Positions 1 through 6,677 of a DNA stretch of 6,949 nt are shown one piece after another. Source of the stretch: Deltaproteobacteria bacterium (GTDB lineage Bacteria > Desulfobacterota > Desulfobaccia > Desulfobaccales > Desulfobaccaceae); assembly GCA_016874895.1 (NCBI GenBank), contig VGSX01000194.1, positions 1 through 6,949 on the forward strand. Reading direction: 5' to 3'. The position numbers and the translations under genes were made by a program. The notes below the pieces were generated by a model. It had not been told where the DNA came from, made no database searches, and saw only the letters and a list, made by a program, of their open reading frames with translations. How positions within the stretch are numbered: position 1 is the stretch's first letter; each line of letters opens with the position of its first letter.

Positions 1-147
1 GTAAGCGTTCAGCGGTCAGCTTACAGCCATCAGCTAATGCTTTAAATTCAAATAGTTATTCCAAGGTGGCGGATCACTGGTTTTTCGCTTAGTTTCCCTA
101 ACCCATTGTTTTTGCTGAAAGCTGATTGCTGATAGCTGAACGCCTAC
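1..147. repeat. Imperfect inverted repeat built of 7-bp units
   Basis: The left arm (1-37) and the reverse complement of the right arm (111-147) match at 28 of 37 positions. Each arm carries four tandem heptads. On the left they are GTTCAGC, GGTCAGC, TTACAGC and CATCAGC (7-34). On the right they are GCTGAAA, GCTGATT, GCTGATA and GCTGAAC (114-141). Most mismatches fall at the variable dinucleotide of each heptad, so the core pentamer is conserved and the folded stem would have a bulge every 7 nt. The 73-nt centre (38-110) is AT-richer and has no coding sign. It looks like a dispersed intergenic repeat or a small non-autonomous element. The left border may extend beyond the window. Confidence 0.75.
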
Positions 148-273
148 GTTCACGAGGGAAATACCCGATACCGGGAGCCTCCCCGGCTGCGGCGGGTGAG
201 GCGTTGAGAGGTGAGTGATTGATTAAGGCTCGGGCGGGGCTGTTAAACTGACACATTTTGGAGGGGAGGTCCT
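148..273 (+). promoter_or_regulatory. Leader of the protease operon with ribosome binding site
   Basis: This 126-nt stretch separates the inverted repeat from the protease start. It contains a small GC stem (CCGGG at 171-175 with CCCGG at 182-186). A very strong ribosome binding site, GGAGGGGAGG at 260-269, lies 4 nt before the ATG and fixes the start of the protease gene. A possible -35-like TTGATT (219-224) followed about 18 nt later by TTAAAC (243-248) is too weak to call as a promoter. I compared the region with riboswitch classes I remember (cobalamin, c-di-GMP, guanidine) and found no convincing match. Confidence 0.5.
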
Positions 274-3200
274 ATGGCTGGCGGCATTCCACCCCGGTTG
301 CTCATTAAAATGGCCCAGGAGAGGGGGTTTGCCCTGGAGAAGAAGCCCTTTAGCCTGGCTGGCACTACTTTCCGGCTGCGCCCCTTGTGCGCCAATGAGG
401 CGTTGGGGGTGCCCCTGGGGGTGGCGGCGGTAACCCCGCGTTGGTTCCTGGCGGAAGCAGATCCGGCCGCGGCCACGGAAGCGGAATTGTGGGAACTGTC
501 GTATCAGGCCATGACTGCCCGGAAAGCCTTTGGCGACGGTCCGGAGGTGTATATTGAACCGGATATTCCCAATCCCTGGCCCTATGAAAACGCCGTGAGT
601 CCGGGGCAGGGTCTGGGGGCCGCGCCCGGCGGGGTATGCGCCTACAACGAGCGGGATGGGAAATTCCCTCCCCAGGAAGTGCGTTTCGCCTGGCACCTGG
701 GTCAGGACCACTCGCAGCTCAAAGAGGCCCGGGACCGGGTCGCCAATGGCACCCCGGCTCTTGTGCGTCTGGGTATTATGGATACGGGGTTTGACTTCGG
801 GCATCGGGCCGGCCCGGTAAACTGGCGTCAGGACCTGCAACGCAACTTTGTCCGTGACGGCTGGCCTGACAATAACGCTTCCGATCCCTATAGCCGGGGA
901 CTTGGGCGGAATCCGGGTCACGGCACTGCGACCCTGGGTATTCTGGCCGGCAAGAAGTTGAGCGGCATGGCCCGCCCGGAACAGAACGGCGATTATCTGG
1001 GAGGCGCGCCTTTGGCCGAGGTCATCCCCCTGCGTGTCGCCGACGGAGTTATCCTGTTATATACCAGCGCCTTTGCCGAAGGGCTGGATTATCTCATCGC
1101 TCCCCAGGGAAATCCCGCCGGGCGGGCCGACGTGGTCTCCATGAGCATGGGCGGCCTGGCCTCCAAGGCTTGGGCCGACGTGGTCAACCGGGCCTACGAG
1201 GCCGGGGTCTGTCTGGTGACCGCAGCCGGCAACAATTTTCCCCTGACGCCCCAGACCATCGTCTATCCGGCCCGTTTTCAGAGGGTCATAGCGGCCTGCG
1301 GGGTCATGGCGGACGGACGGCCGTATATCCGCCGGGAAGTTCCCTTCGGCCGGATGGCAGGGAATTATGGTCCGGTCAGCAAAATGGCCACGGCCCTGGC
1401 CGCTTACACCCCCAACATGCCCTGGGCCGAAATTAATTGCCACGATATTGTGGATATGGACGGTCAGGGGACTTCCGCGGCCACCCCCCAGGTTGCCGCG
1501 GCCGCGGCCCTGTGGCTGCAGACCTACAAGAAGCAGCTTTCCTATGATGCTCCCTGGAAGATTGTGGAGGCCGTGCGACGGGCCCTCTTTTCCACCGCCA
1601 AGCGTGATCATCCGGAATACCGCACCTTTTTCGGCCAGGGAGTCCTGCAGGCGTCCGCGGCCCTGGCCGTCAAGCCAGCCTCCCAGCTCGGCATTACGCC
1701 CCCGGACAAGGCCCGGTTTTCCTTTTTCAAGGTCCTCACCGGGCTGGGTCTGGTAGAACCAACAGCCCAGGAAATGCTGGAAATCGAGGCCCTGCAGCTT
1801 TTGCAGCGGGATTACCGGCTGGAGCAATTAATCCAGGATCCGGAAATCGCCGACCTACCCCGGCAAGAATTAAAAGAGTTTCTGGAGGCCGCCATCGAGA
1901 GCCCTCTAGCCTCGGATACCCTGAAAAATCATCTGAAGCGGGTTTATACCCACACCTTTCTCGGTCCCGAAGTAAAACCTCAGCCGGAGCCTCCCGCCCG
2001 ACGGGAGCAGGGCGGCAGGGCAACACCGACGCCGCCTCCCGTTTTCCGCCTGCTGCGGGCTTACGCCTTTGACCCGGAGCTCTCCCTGCGCCTGGAGACC
2101 GCAGACATCAACGAGGTGGTATTCGAAGTCCCCTGGGAAGAAGACCTCCAACCCGGACCCTCGGGGGAATATGTGGAAGTCATCGACTTCGACCCCAGCA
2201 GCCGATGTTTTTATGCACCCGTGGACCTCAATGAGCGGCACCTGCTGGCCACCGACGGGTTGGCGCCTTCCGAGGGCAACCCCAGGTTTCATCAACAGAT
2301 GGTCTATGCCGTGGTCATGCGCACGATTTACAATTTTGAGCGGGCTCTGGGCCGCAAAGCCATGTGGTCGCCGCGTCCGGAGAGCAACACCGATCCCGGG
2401 TTTGTGCAGAAATTACGAATATTCCCCCATGCCCTCAGGGAAAGCAACGCCTATTACCATCCCGGCAAAAAAGCATTATTATTCGGCTATTTCCCGGCTA
2501 AGGCCAGCGATCCGGGCCGGCAGTATCCCGGTGGGACGGTGTTCACCTGTCTGTCCCATGACATCATCGCCCATGAGACCACTCACGCCCTGTTGGACGG
2601 GCTGCATCAGAACTTTATCTGGCCCACCAACGAAGATCAGTTGGCCTTCCACGAGGCCTTTGCGGATATTGTGGCTTTGTTTCAGCATTTTACCCTGCCG
2701 GAGGTGGTGCGCCATCAGATCGGCAAGACCCGGGGGGATCTGCGGGCCCGGAACATCCTGGGGGAGCTGGCCCAGCAATTCGGGCAGGCCAGCGGGAAAC
2801 GGGGGGCGCTCCGCAGCTACATCGGCGGTGAGGATAAGACCACGGGGCAGTGGCGGCCCCTGGAGCCGGACCCCACCGCTTATCAAAGAGAGACCAGACC
2901 CCATTACCGCGGAGCTCTGCTGGTTGCCGCAATTTTCGACGCCTTCCTGTCCATTTATGAACGACGGACCGCGGATCTGGTTCGGCTGGCCACCTCCGGC
3001 ACCGGCATCCTGCCCACCGGGGCCATCCACCCGGATCTGGTGGGCCGGCTGGCCGACGAGGCGGCCAAGGCGGCCCAGCACGTCCTCACCATGTGTGTCC
3101 GGGCCCTGGATTACTGCCCGCCGGTGGACCTGACCTTCGGCGATTACCTGCGCGCCCTGATCACCGCTGACTACGACCTGGCGCCGGTGGATAAATTAGA

Positions 3201-3867
3201 TTATCGGGTGGCCTTTGTGGAGGCTTTCCGGCGCCGGGGAATTTATCCCTTGGACCTGAGGAGTCTGTCGGTTGACGCCTTGCGGTGGCGTCAGGCCAGC
3301 GAAGATCAGACCGAAGACCTGTTACGACCGGTTCTGTCACGTTTGCGGGAGTTTGCCAGCCGCCTGCAGCACTTGGAAAACCGCCGGGATATTTATTCCC
3401 GCAGCTGGGAATGGCGCCTTCGGACCAGAAATGAATTACAGCAACTTTTCCAGCAGAGTCCCCCCAGCCGACGGCAGGAGTTCATGAATGTCCTGGGGCT
3501 GGATTTGAGCCTCGGTGCCGGCTCCTTCGAGGTGCCGTCATTGGCCGTGGCCGCCAAAGAGGGTATTGATAAATCCACCCGTCCCCAGATTATTCTCTCG
3601 TTAAGCCAACAACAACAGAGACGCCAGGCCAGCGGCGGTCCGTCCCTGCCGTTTTGGGGAGGCTGCACCATCATCGCCGATCAACGGAGCGCCGCGGTGA
3701 AGTATTACATCAGCAAAAATATCTTGAGCCAGACCCGCCTGGAACGGCAAAAGACCTTTCTGGAGCAACAGGACGTCTCTCTCTCTGGCGTTTACTTCAG
3801 CCACAGCCCGCTCAGCGGCCTGGAGGAACGTTTTGCCATGATGCACGCAGATGAGGAGGAGGAATAA
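274..3867 (+). CDS. Dual peptidase: S8 subtilisin-like domain fused to a thermolysin-like gluzincin domain
   Basis: A 1197-residue protein with two peptidase modules. Residues 1-160 resemble a pro-region, with no hydrophobic signal peptide. Residues 161-465 are a subtilase with the full triad: D170 (IMDTGFD), H216 (GHGTATLG), S401 (GTSAATP), plus oxyanion N320 (TAAGNN). A helical segment (about 483-560) and a Pro-rich linker (569-590) lead to a gluzincin module. There HETTH (767-771) supplies two zinc ligands and the general base, and HEAFAD (793-798) supplies E794 as third ligand. H877 (RPHYRGALL) fits the thermolysin His231 position. Residues 1000-1197 are unassigned, with a helical, charged stretch, Q-rich 1112-1115 and an acidic tail. 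The ATG at 274 follows a strong Shine-Dalgarno. The gene sits 1 nt ahead of the MBL hydrolase gene, implying co-transcription. Both active sites look complete; substrates and maturation are unknown. Family calls rest on motifs only. Confidence 0.9.
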   Translation: MAGGIPPRLLIKMAQERGFALEKKPFSLAGTTFRLRPLCANEALGVPLGVAAVTPRWFLAEADPAAATEAELWELSYQAMTARKAFGDGPEVYIEPDIPNPWPYENAVSPGQGLGAAPGGVCAYNERDGKFPPQEVRFAWHLGQDHSQLKEARDRVANGTPALVRLGIMDTGFDFGHRAGPVNWRQDLQRNFVRDGWPDNNASDPYSRGLGRNPGHGTATLGILAGKKLSGMARPEQNGDYLGGAPLAEVIPLRVADGVILLYTSAFAEGLDYLIAPQGNPAGRADVVSMSMGGLASKAWADVVNRAYEAGVCLVTAAGNNFPLTPQTIVYPARFQRVIAACGVMADGRPYIRREVPFGRMAGNYGPVSKMATALAAYTPNMPWAEINCHDIVDMDGQGTSAATPQVAAAAALWLQTYKKQLSYDAPWKIVEAVRRALFSTAKRDHPEYRTFFGQGVLQASAALAVKPASQLGITPPDKARFSFFKVLTGLGLVEPTAQEMLEIEALQLLQRDYRLEQLIQDPEIADLPRQELKEFLEAAIESPLASDTLKNHLKRVYTHTFLGPEVKPQPEPPARREQGGRATPTPPPVFRLLRAYAFDPELSLRLETADINEVVFEVPWEEDLQPGPSGEYVEVIDFDPSSRCFYAPVDLNERHLLATDGLAPSEGNPRFHQQMVYAVVMRTIYNFERALGRKAMWSPRPESNTDPGFVQKLRIFPHALRESNAYYHPGKKALLFGYFPAKASDPGRQYPGGTVFTCLSHDIIAHETTHALLDGLHQNFIWPTNEDQLAFHEAFADIVALFQHFTLPEVVRHQIGKTRGDLRARNILGELAQQFGQASGKRGALRSYIGGEDKTTGQWRPLEPDPTAYQRETRPHYRGALLVAAIFDAFLSIYERRTADLVRLATSGTGILPTGAIHPDLVGRLADEAAKAAQHVLTMCVRALDYCPPVDLTFGDYLRALITADYDLAPVDKLDYRVAFVEAFRRRGIYPLDLRSLSVDALRWRQASEDQTEDLLRPVLSRLREFASRLQHLENRRDIYSRSWEWRLRTRNELQQLFQQSPPSRRQEFMNVLGLDLSLGAGSFEVPSLAVAAKEGIDKSTRPQIILSLSQQQQRRQASGGPSLPFWGGCTIIADQRSAAVKYYISKNILSQTRLERQKTFLEQQDVSLSGVYFSHSPLSGLEERFAMMHADEEEE
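3854..3863 (+). promoter_or_regulatory. Embedded ribosome binding site coupling the two operon genes
   Basis: AGGAGGAGGA lies in the GAG-GAG-GAG-GAA codons that encode the acidic C-terminus of the protease. It ends 5 nt before the ATG at 3869. The protease stop codon TAA is at 3865-3867, so ribosomes finishing the protease are placed directly on the next start. This favours 3869 as the hydrolase start over the in-frame ATG at 3851, which would lie upstream of this site and add the odd leader MRRRNN. Confidence 0.75.
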
Positions 3868-3868
3868 C

Positions 3869-5413
3869 ATGCCTCAGACCGGAACACTTGGCGCCCCGGC
3901 CCGCCCCAAGGTGCGCATCCGCATGTACCGCCAAGGCATCGGCGACTGTTTTCTCCTGACCTTTAATACCGACCCCGAGCCCCGGCATATCCTCATCGAC
4001 TGCGGGGTGCTCACGGGAACTCCAGCCGGCCGGGAAAAAATCCGGGAAGTGGCCGCGAATATTCGGAAAGAAACCTCAGACAAGGTGGACGCCGTAGTGG
4101 CCACCCACGAACACTGGGACCATATCTCGGGTTTTTATGACGCCCAGGACATTTTCCAACAGCTTCAGGTGAGAGAGCTCTGGCTGGCCTGGACCGAGGA
4201 CCCCAAAGATGCCCGGGCCAGGGAACTGAAACAGCAGCAGCAGCTCAAACTTCAGATGCTGCACCTGGCGCTGGCCGGCATGGCGGGGCTGGACGACCCC
4301 AGGGCGAAGCAATACAGCCAGGATTTTGCCGGTCTCCTGGAGTTTTACGGCGGTCCGGCGGAGACCGCGTCGCTGACCGCCTTTTCGGCCAAAACGGCGG
4401 AGGCCATGAAAATCCTGACCCAGCTCCCGGCCACACCGGTTTACGGGGAGCCCGGTGACCTGATTACCCGAGATTGGTTGCCGGGCGTACGGATTTATGT
4501 CCTCGGGCCGCCCCGGGAGAGAACCTCCCTCCGCCAGGGGCAGGGCAAGCCCGGCCGGGAAACCTATGGCCTGGTTGGCTGGGAAAAAACTTTCAGCGCC
4601 GCCCTGGAAAGGGGCCTGGCCGTGGAGGAAGACCTAACTGATCCCCAACTTCTGGAGCGCATCGATGTGGCCCTCCCTTTTCACCGCTCCTTGCAATGGC
4701 GTCCGGAATTCCTGGACAAGCTCAAAGCCAAGAAAGACCGCACCGAGCTCGAAAACCAGTGTCTGCAGATTTATCAGGCCTACATGGCCGAAGGAGCGGG
4801 TTGGCGGCGCATCGGCCAGGACTGGCTGCTGTCGGCGGTGCGCCTGGGATTGCAGCTGGACAACGCCACTAACAACACCAGCCTGGTGCTGGCCTTTGAG
4901 CTGACGGACACGGGCCAGGTGTTGCTCTTCCCCGGGGATGCCCAGATCGGCAGTTGGCTGTCCTGGTCGGAATCGGCCTGGCAGGTAGATGGCATCCCGG
5001 CGGGACCCGGTCCCGGCAGCGCCCCAAAAACAGCCCGAATAGAGGTGGCGGACCTGTTACGCCGCACGGTTTTCTATAAGGTAGGGCACCACGGCAGCCA
5101 CAACGCCACCCTGAGAGAAGGCGGTCTGGAGCTCATGACCAGCCCCGACCTGGTAGCGGCCATTCCCGTGGATCAGAAATTCGCCAACCTCAGCAAACGC
5201 TGGGAGATGCCCGCTGAGGTCCTGTTAAGGCGTTTACAGGAGCTCACCCGGGGCCGCGTGCTACGGGCTGACGCCTTGGGGCCGCCGCTGGATTACCTGC
5301 GGCCCCCGAATCTGCCCCCCGAGGCGGGTCTAACGTCCCGGGAATGGGAGCATTTCTGCGCCTCCGTGGCCATGGACCCCGAAGGCCTCTTCCTGGATTA
5401 CTTCATCACTTAA
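3869..5413 (+). CDS. Soluble ComEC/Rec2-like metallo-beta-lactamase-fold hydrolase
   Basis: The 514-residue product (from the ATG at 3869) opens with an MBL-fold core: RQGIGDCFLLTF (21-32), ILIDCGV (41-47) and the metal-binding THEHWDH motif (79-85; H80, H82, D84, H85). The second half carries NNTSLVLAF (335-343), LLFPGDAQ (352-359, likely bridging D357) and KVGHHGSHN (404-412). This order is typical of the MBL domain attached to the DNA-uptake channel ComEC and of its free-standing relatives. No membrane segments are visible, so this is a cytosolic, stand-alone form. About 220 residues lie between the HxHxDH motif and NNTSLVL. They include a Gln-rich helix (122-130) encoded by a CAG run and look like a family-specific insertion. 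The substrate is unknown; a phosphodiester or nucleic acid is plausible from family membership. Tight coupling to the upstream dual peptidase suggests a shared pathway. Confidence 0.88.
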   Translation: MPQTGTLGAPARPKVRIRMYRQGIGDCFLLTFNTDPEPRHILIDCGVLTGTPAGREKIREVAANIRKETSDKVDAVVATHEHWDHISGFYDAQDIFQQLQVRELWLAWTEDPKDARARELKQQQQLKLQMLHLALAGMAGLDDPRAKQYSQDFAGLLEFYGGPAETASLTAFSAKTAEAMKILTQLPATPVYGEPGDLITRDWLPGVRIYVLGPPRERTSLRQGQGKPGRETYGLVGWEKTFSAALERGLAVEEDLTDPQLLERIDVALPFHRSLQWRPEFLDKLKAKKDRTELENQCLQIYQAYMAEGAGWRRIGQDWLLSAVRLGLQLDNATNNTSLVLAFELTDTGQVLLFPGDAQIGSWLSWSESAWQVDGIPAGPGPGSAPKTARIEVADLLRRTVFYKVGHHGSHNATLREGGLELMTSPDLVAAIPVDQKFANLSKRWEMPAEVLLRRLQELTRGRVLRADALGPPLDYLRPPNLPPEAGLTSREWEHFCASVAMDPEGLFLDYFIT

Positions 5414-5425
5414 AAGATAGGGAAG

Positions 5426-5477
5426 AGGGAAGAGGGAAAAGGGATTGGCAGGGGCTCTCATCTTTTCCCTCTTCCCT
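5426..5477 (+). terminator. 16-bp purine/pyrimidine hairpin, possible terminator or repeat
   Basis: The arm AGGGAAGAGGGAAAAG (5426-5441) is the exact reverse complement of CTTTTCCCTCTTCCCT (5462-5477), separated by a 20-nt loop. It starts 13 nt after the hydrolase stop codon. The 3' side continues GATTTTAAA, so there is a short T run but not a classic U-tract. It could end the protease-hydrolase transcript. Because the left arm also contains a partly repeated GGGAAGA unit, it could equally be a copy of a dispersed genomic repeat. Confidence 0.5.
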
Positions 5478-5547
5478 GATTTTAAATCCTTTCCGGATGT
5501 GTTTCCGGTCCCAATGGACTGAGATACCGGCAAGGATGGCTTTTCCC

Positions 5548-5576
5548 TTGCCTTCGGCGTATTAATACCATACATT
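5548..5576 (+). promoter_or_regulatory. Possible sigma70-type promoter for the methyltransferase gene
   Basis: TTGCCT (5548-5553) and TACATT (5571-5576) are 17 nt apart, each matching 4 of 6 consensus positions. A start near 5583 would give a very short leader containing the Shine-Dalgarno CAGGAGA (5584-5590). The match is weak, and the -35 box overlaps a small palindrome. Confidence 0.25.
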
Positions 5577-5597
5577 AAGGCGCCAGGAGAACCCTTC

Positions 5598-6425
5598 GTG
5601 GCCGACTGCCCTTACCAGAAGCTGTTTATCTACGAAATTCAGGGAGAATTCACCCTGCCGGCCACCGAGGCGGCGGGGGATTTTCTGGGCTGTTGGCGGG
5701 AAGGAGATTGCTCCTATCTATTCTTTACCCAGAAAAAGGAAGACCACGTGAAAAAAATCCTGGGAGAGCGCCAGGCGCAGCGCTACCTTTCGGAAACGGT
5801 GATCAACTATGAAGACTGGGAGGCCGGGCATCCCCTGGTGCCCATGCGCATCGCCGACTTCTACCTCTGCCCCCTGTGGGAACAACCCCAACCCGGGCCG
5901 GGGGAACATCTTATCCGGCTCGACCCCGGGGTGGCTTTCGGTTCCGGCTTTCACCCCACCACCAAACTTTGCCTGCAATTGATTCACGACCTGTATGACC
6001 AGGCCGATTTTCCCCAGGTCCTGGATCTGGGCACCGGCACCGGCATCCTTTCCCTGGCCTGCCTGGCCAGAGGCGCCCACCAGGTCCTGGCCGTGGACCA
6101 CAACAATCTGGCCGTGACCACCGCGGCTGCCAATGCCCGCCACAACGGCTTGGCCCACTGCATCTCCCTGGTCTGTGGCGACGTCCTGGATTACCTGGCC
6201 ACCCCGGCCGATCTGGCCCTGGCCAACATGTACTACGCCATTTTAAGGGAGGTCATGGAACAGGAAAGGTTTTTCAACAAAGCCTGGTATATTCTTTCCG
6301 GTCTGGTGGGCACCGAAATAGATAAGATGCTGACCCAGATGCGCCAAACGCCTCTGGAAGTGGTGCAGGTGGTGGACGAAAATCTCTGGTTTGCCATTCT
6401 GGCCCGGAACAGAGCCCTCACCTGA
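5598..6425 (+). CDS. PrmA-like class I SAM-dependent methyltransferase
   Basis: The 275-residue product follows the pattern of PrmA, which trimethylates ribosomal protein L11. It has an N-terminal alpha/beta substrate-binding region (1-100), then the hallmark RLDPGVAFGSGFHPTT (107-122). The SAM-binding motif I is LDLGTGTGIL (142-151), followed by AVDHNNLAV (165-173) as the ribose-binding strand. At the position where PrmA has a conserved Asn-Ile-Leu, this protein has LANMYYAIL (208-216): the Asn is kept but the next residues are aromatic. That change, and a poorly conserved N-terminal region, leave open a substrate other than L11. The only suitable start is GTG at 5598, with CAGGAGA (5584-5590) 7 nt upstream. 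No ribosomal or L11 gene is nearby, and the gap from the MBL gene suggests its own unit. I am sure of the methyltransferase fold, less of the substrate. Confidence 0.85.
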   Translation: MADCPYQKLFIYEIQGEFTLPATEAAGDFLGCWREGDCSYLFFTQKKEDHVKKILGERQAQRYLSETVINYEDWEAGHPLVPMRIADFYLCPLWEQPQPGPGEHLIRLDPGVAFGSGFHPTTKLCLQLIHDLYDQADFPQVLDLGTGTGILSLACLARGAHQVLAVDHNNLAVTTAAANARHNGLAHCISLVCGDVLDYLATPADLALANMYYAILREVMEQERFFNKAWYILSGLVGTEIDKMLTQMRQTPLEVVQVVDENLWFAILARNRALT

Positions 6426-6429
6426 ATCC

Positions 6430-6540
6430 AATGAGAAGTGGTCAGTCCTTTGCAGCAGCGCCCTGAAGGGCATCAGGATTAAGCATCGAATGGGAAGCAA
6501 TCACATCAAGCTGTACGACAAGTAAGGCTCTCATCTCCGG
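6430..6540 (+). pseudogene. Degraded fragment of a coding sequence
   Basis: Read in the frame starting at 6421, the DNA gives a protein-like stretch that includes LKGIRIKHRMGSNHIKLYDK, ending at TAA (6514-6516). After that stop the same frame continues GSHLR and then hits TAG (6541-6543). The segment resembles, from memory, an internal motif (KHR..GN..K.YDKQGSVLRVET) of a family of uncharacterised, often repeated proteins in environmental bacteria. If so, TAA replaces the Gln codon and TAG follows the Arg. There is no ribosome binding site or plausible start, so this looks like a gene remnant. The match is from memory and cannot be tested here. Confidence 0.4.
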
Positions 6541-6580
6541 TAGAAAAATCCTCGTTAAAAAACAAAAATTATAATCAGTA

Positions 6581-6602
6581 GCACAGACCTCCAGGTCTGT
6601 GC
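6581..6602. repeat. Perfect 10-bp palindrome (REP-like)
   Basis: GCACAGACCT and AGGTCTGTGC flank a 2-nt CC centre. It lies only 8 nt before a second palindrome, so the two probably form one element. There is no T run after it, which argues against a simple rho-independent terminator, although it is placed downstream of the methyltransferase gene. Confidence 0.7.
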
Positions 6603-6610
6603 CCCTGAGA

Positions 6611-6630
6611 CGCCGATCAGGAGATCGGCG
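6611..6630. repeat. Perfect 8-bp palindrome (REP-like), partner of the preceding one
   Basis: CGCCGATC and GATCGGCG flank an AGGA loop. Together with the palindrome at 6581-6602 it makes a double-hairpin unit of about 50 bp in non-coding DNA. Such paired hairpins are typical of repetitive extragenic elements; copy number in the genome is not visible from this window. Confidence 0.65.
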
Positions 6631-6652
6631 CCACCGGATTTCCTTTCTTCCA

Positions 6653-6677
6653 GGTTCCCAGGTTGCACTTGGGAACC
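6653..6677. repeat. 8-bp inverted repeat downstream of the paired palindromes
   Basis: GGTTCCCA (6653-6660) and TGGGAACC (6670-6677) surround a 9-nt loop. The sequence also carries a near-duplicate CCCAGGTT/CCAGGTTCC pattern. It may belong to the same composite repeat as the two palindromes to its left. Confidence 0.5.

Larger units (their letters stand above)
5414..5597. other. Intergenic spacer between hydrolase and methyltransferase genes
   Basis: This 184-nt gap contains a long hairpin at 5426-5477 (listed separately). A smaller palindrome, GGCAAGG at 5529-5535 with CCTTGCC at 5546-5552, has a 10-nt loop. A weak sigma70-like pair follows, and then the ribosome binding site of the methyltransferase gene. 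I see no convincing gene in it. The spacer suggests that the downstream gene is transcribed at least partly on its own. Confidence 0.6.

Noticed and set aside
1..147. CRISPR array
   Set aside because: The repeats are 7 bp, contiguous without spacers, and arranged in inverted arms.
160..200. Riboswitch-like GC-rich leader before the protease gene
   Set aside because: Only one short stem (171-175/182-186) is clear, and no conserved core of a known riboswitch class could be matched.
1057..1827. A 256-codon open frame on the minus strand
   Set aside because: It lies opposite the subtilase domain, has Gly/His/Pro-rich content typical of antisense frames, and no ribosome binding site was noticed.
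2069..3133. A 354-codon open frame on the + strand inside the protease gene
   Set aside because: It overlaps the catalytic gluzincin region in another frame, is rich in Pro, Arg, Ser and Trp as expected from out-of-frame GC-rich DNA, and shows no family motif.
3851..3868. ATG at 3851 as the hydrolase start
   Set aside because: It lies before the strong Shine-Dalgarno at 3854-3863, which is ideally spaced for the ATG at 3869; the extra residues MRRRNN look like translated Shine-Dalgarno sequence.
6570..6575. Perfect TATAAT as a promoter -10 box
   Set aside because: It sits in an AT-rich patch, has no recognisable -35 box at 16-18 nt, and no gene follows on the + strand.
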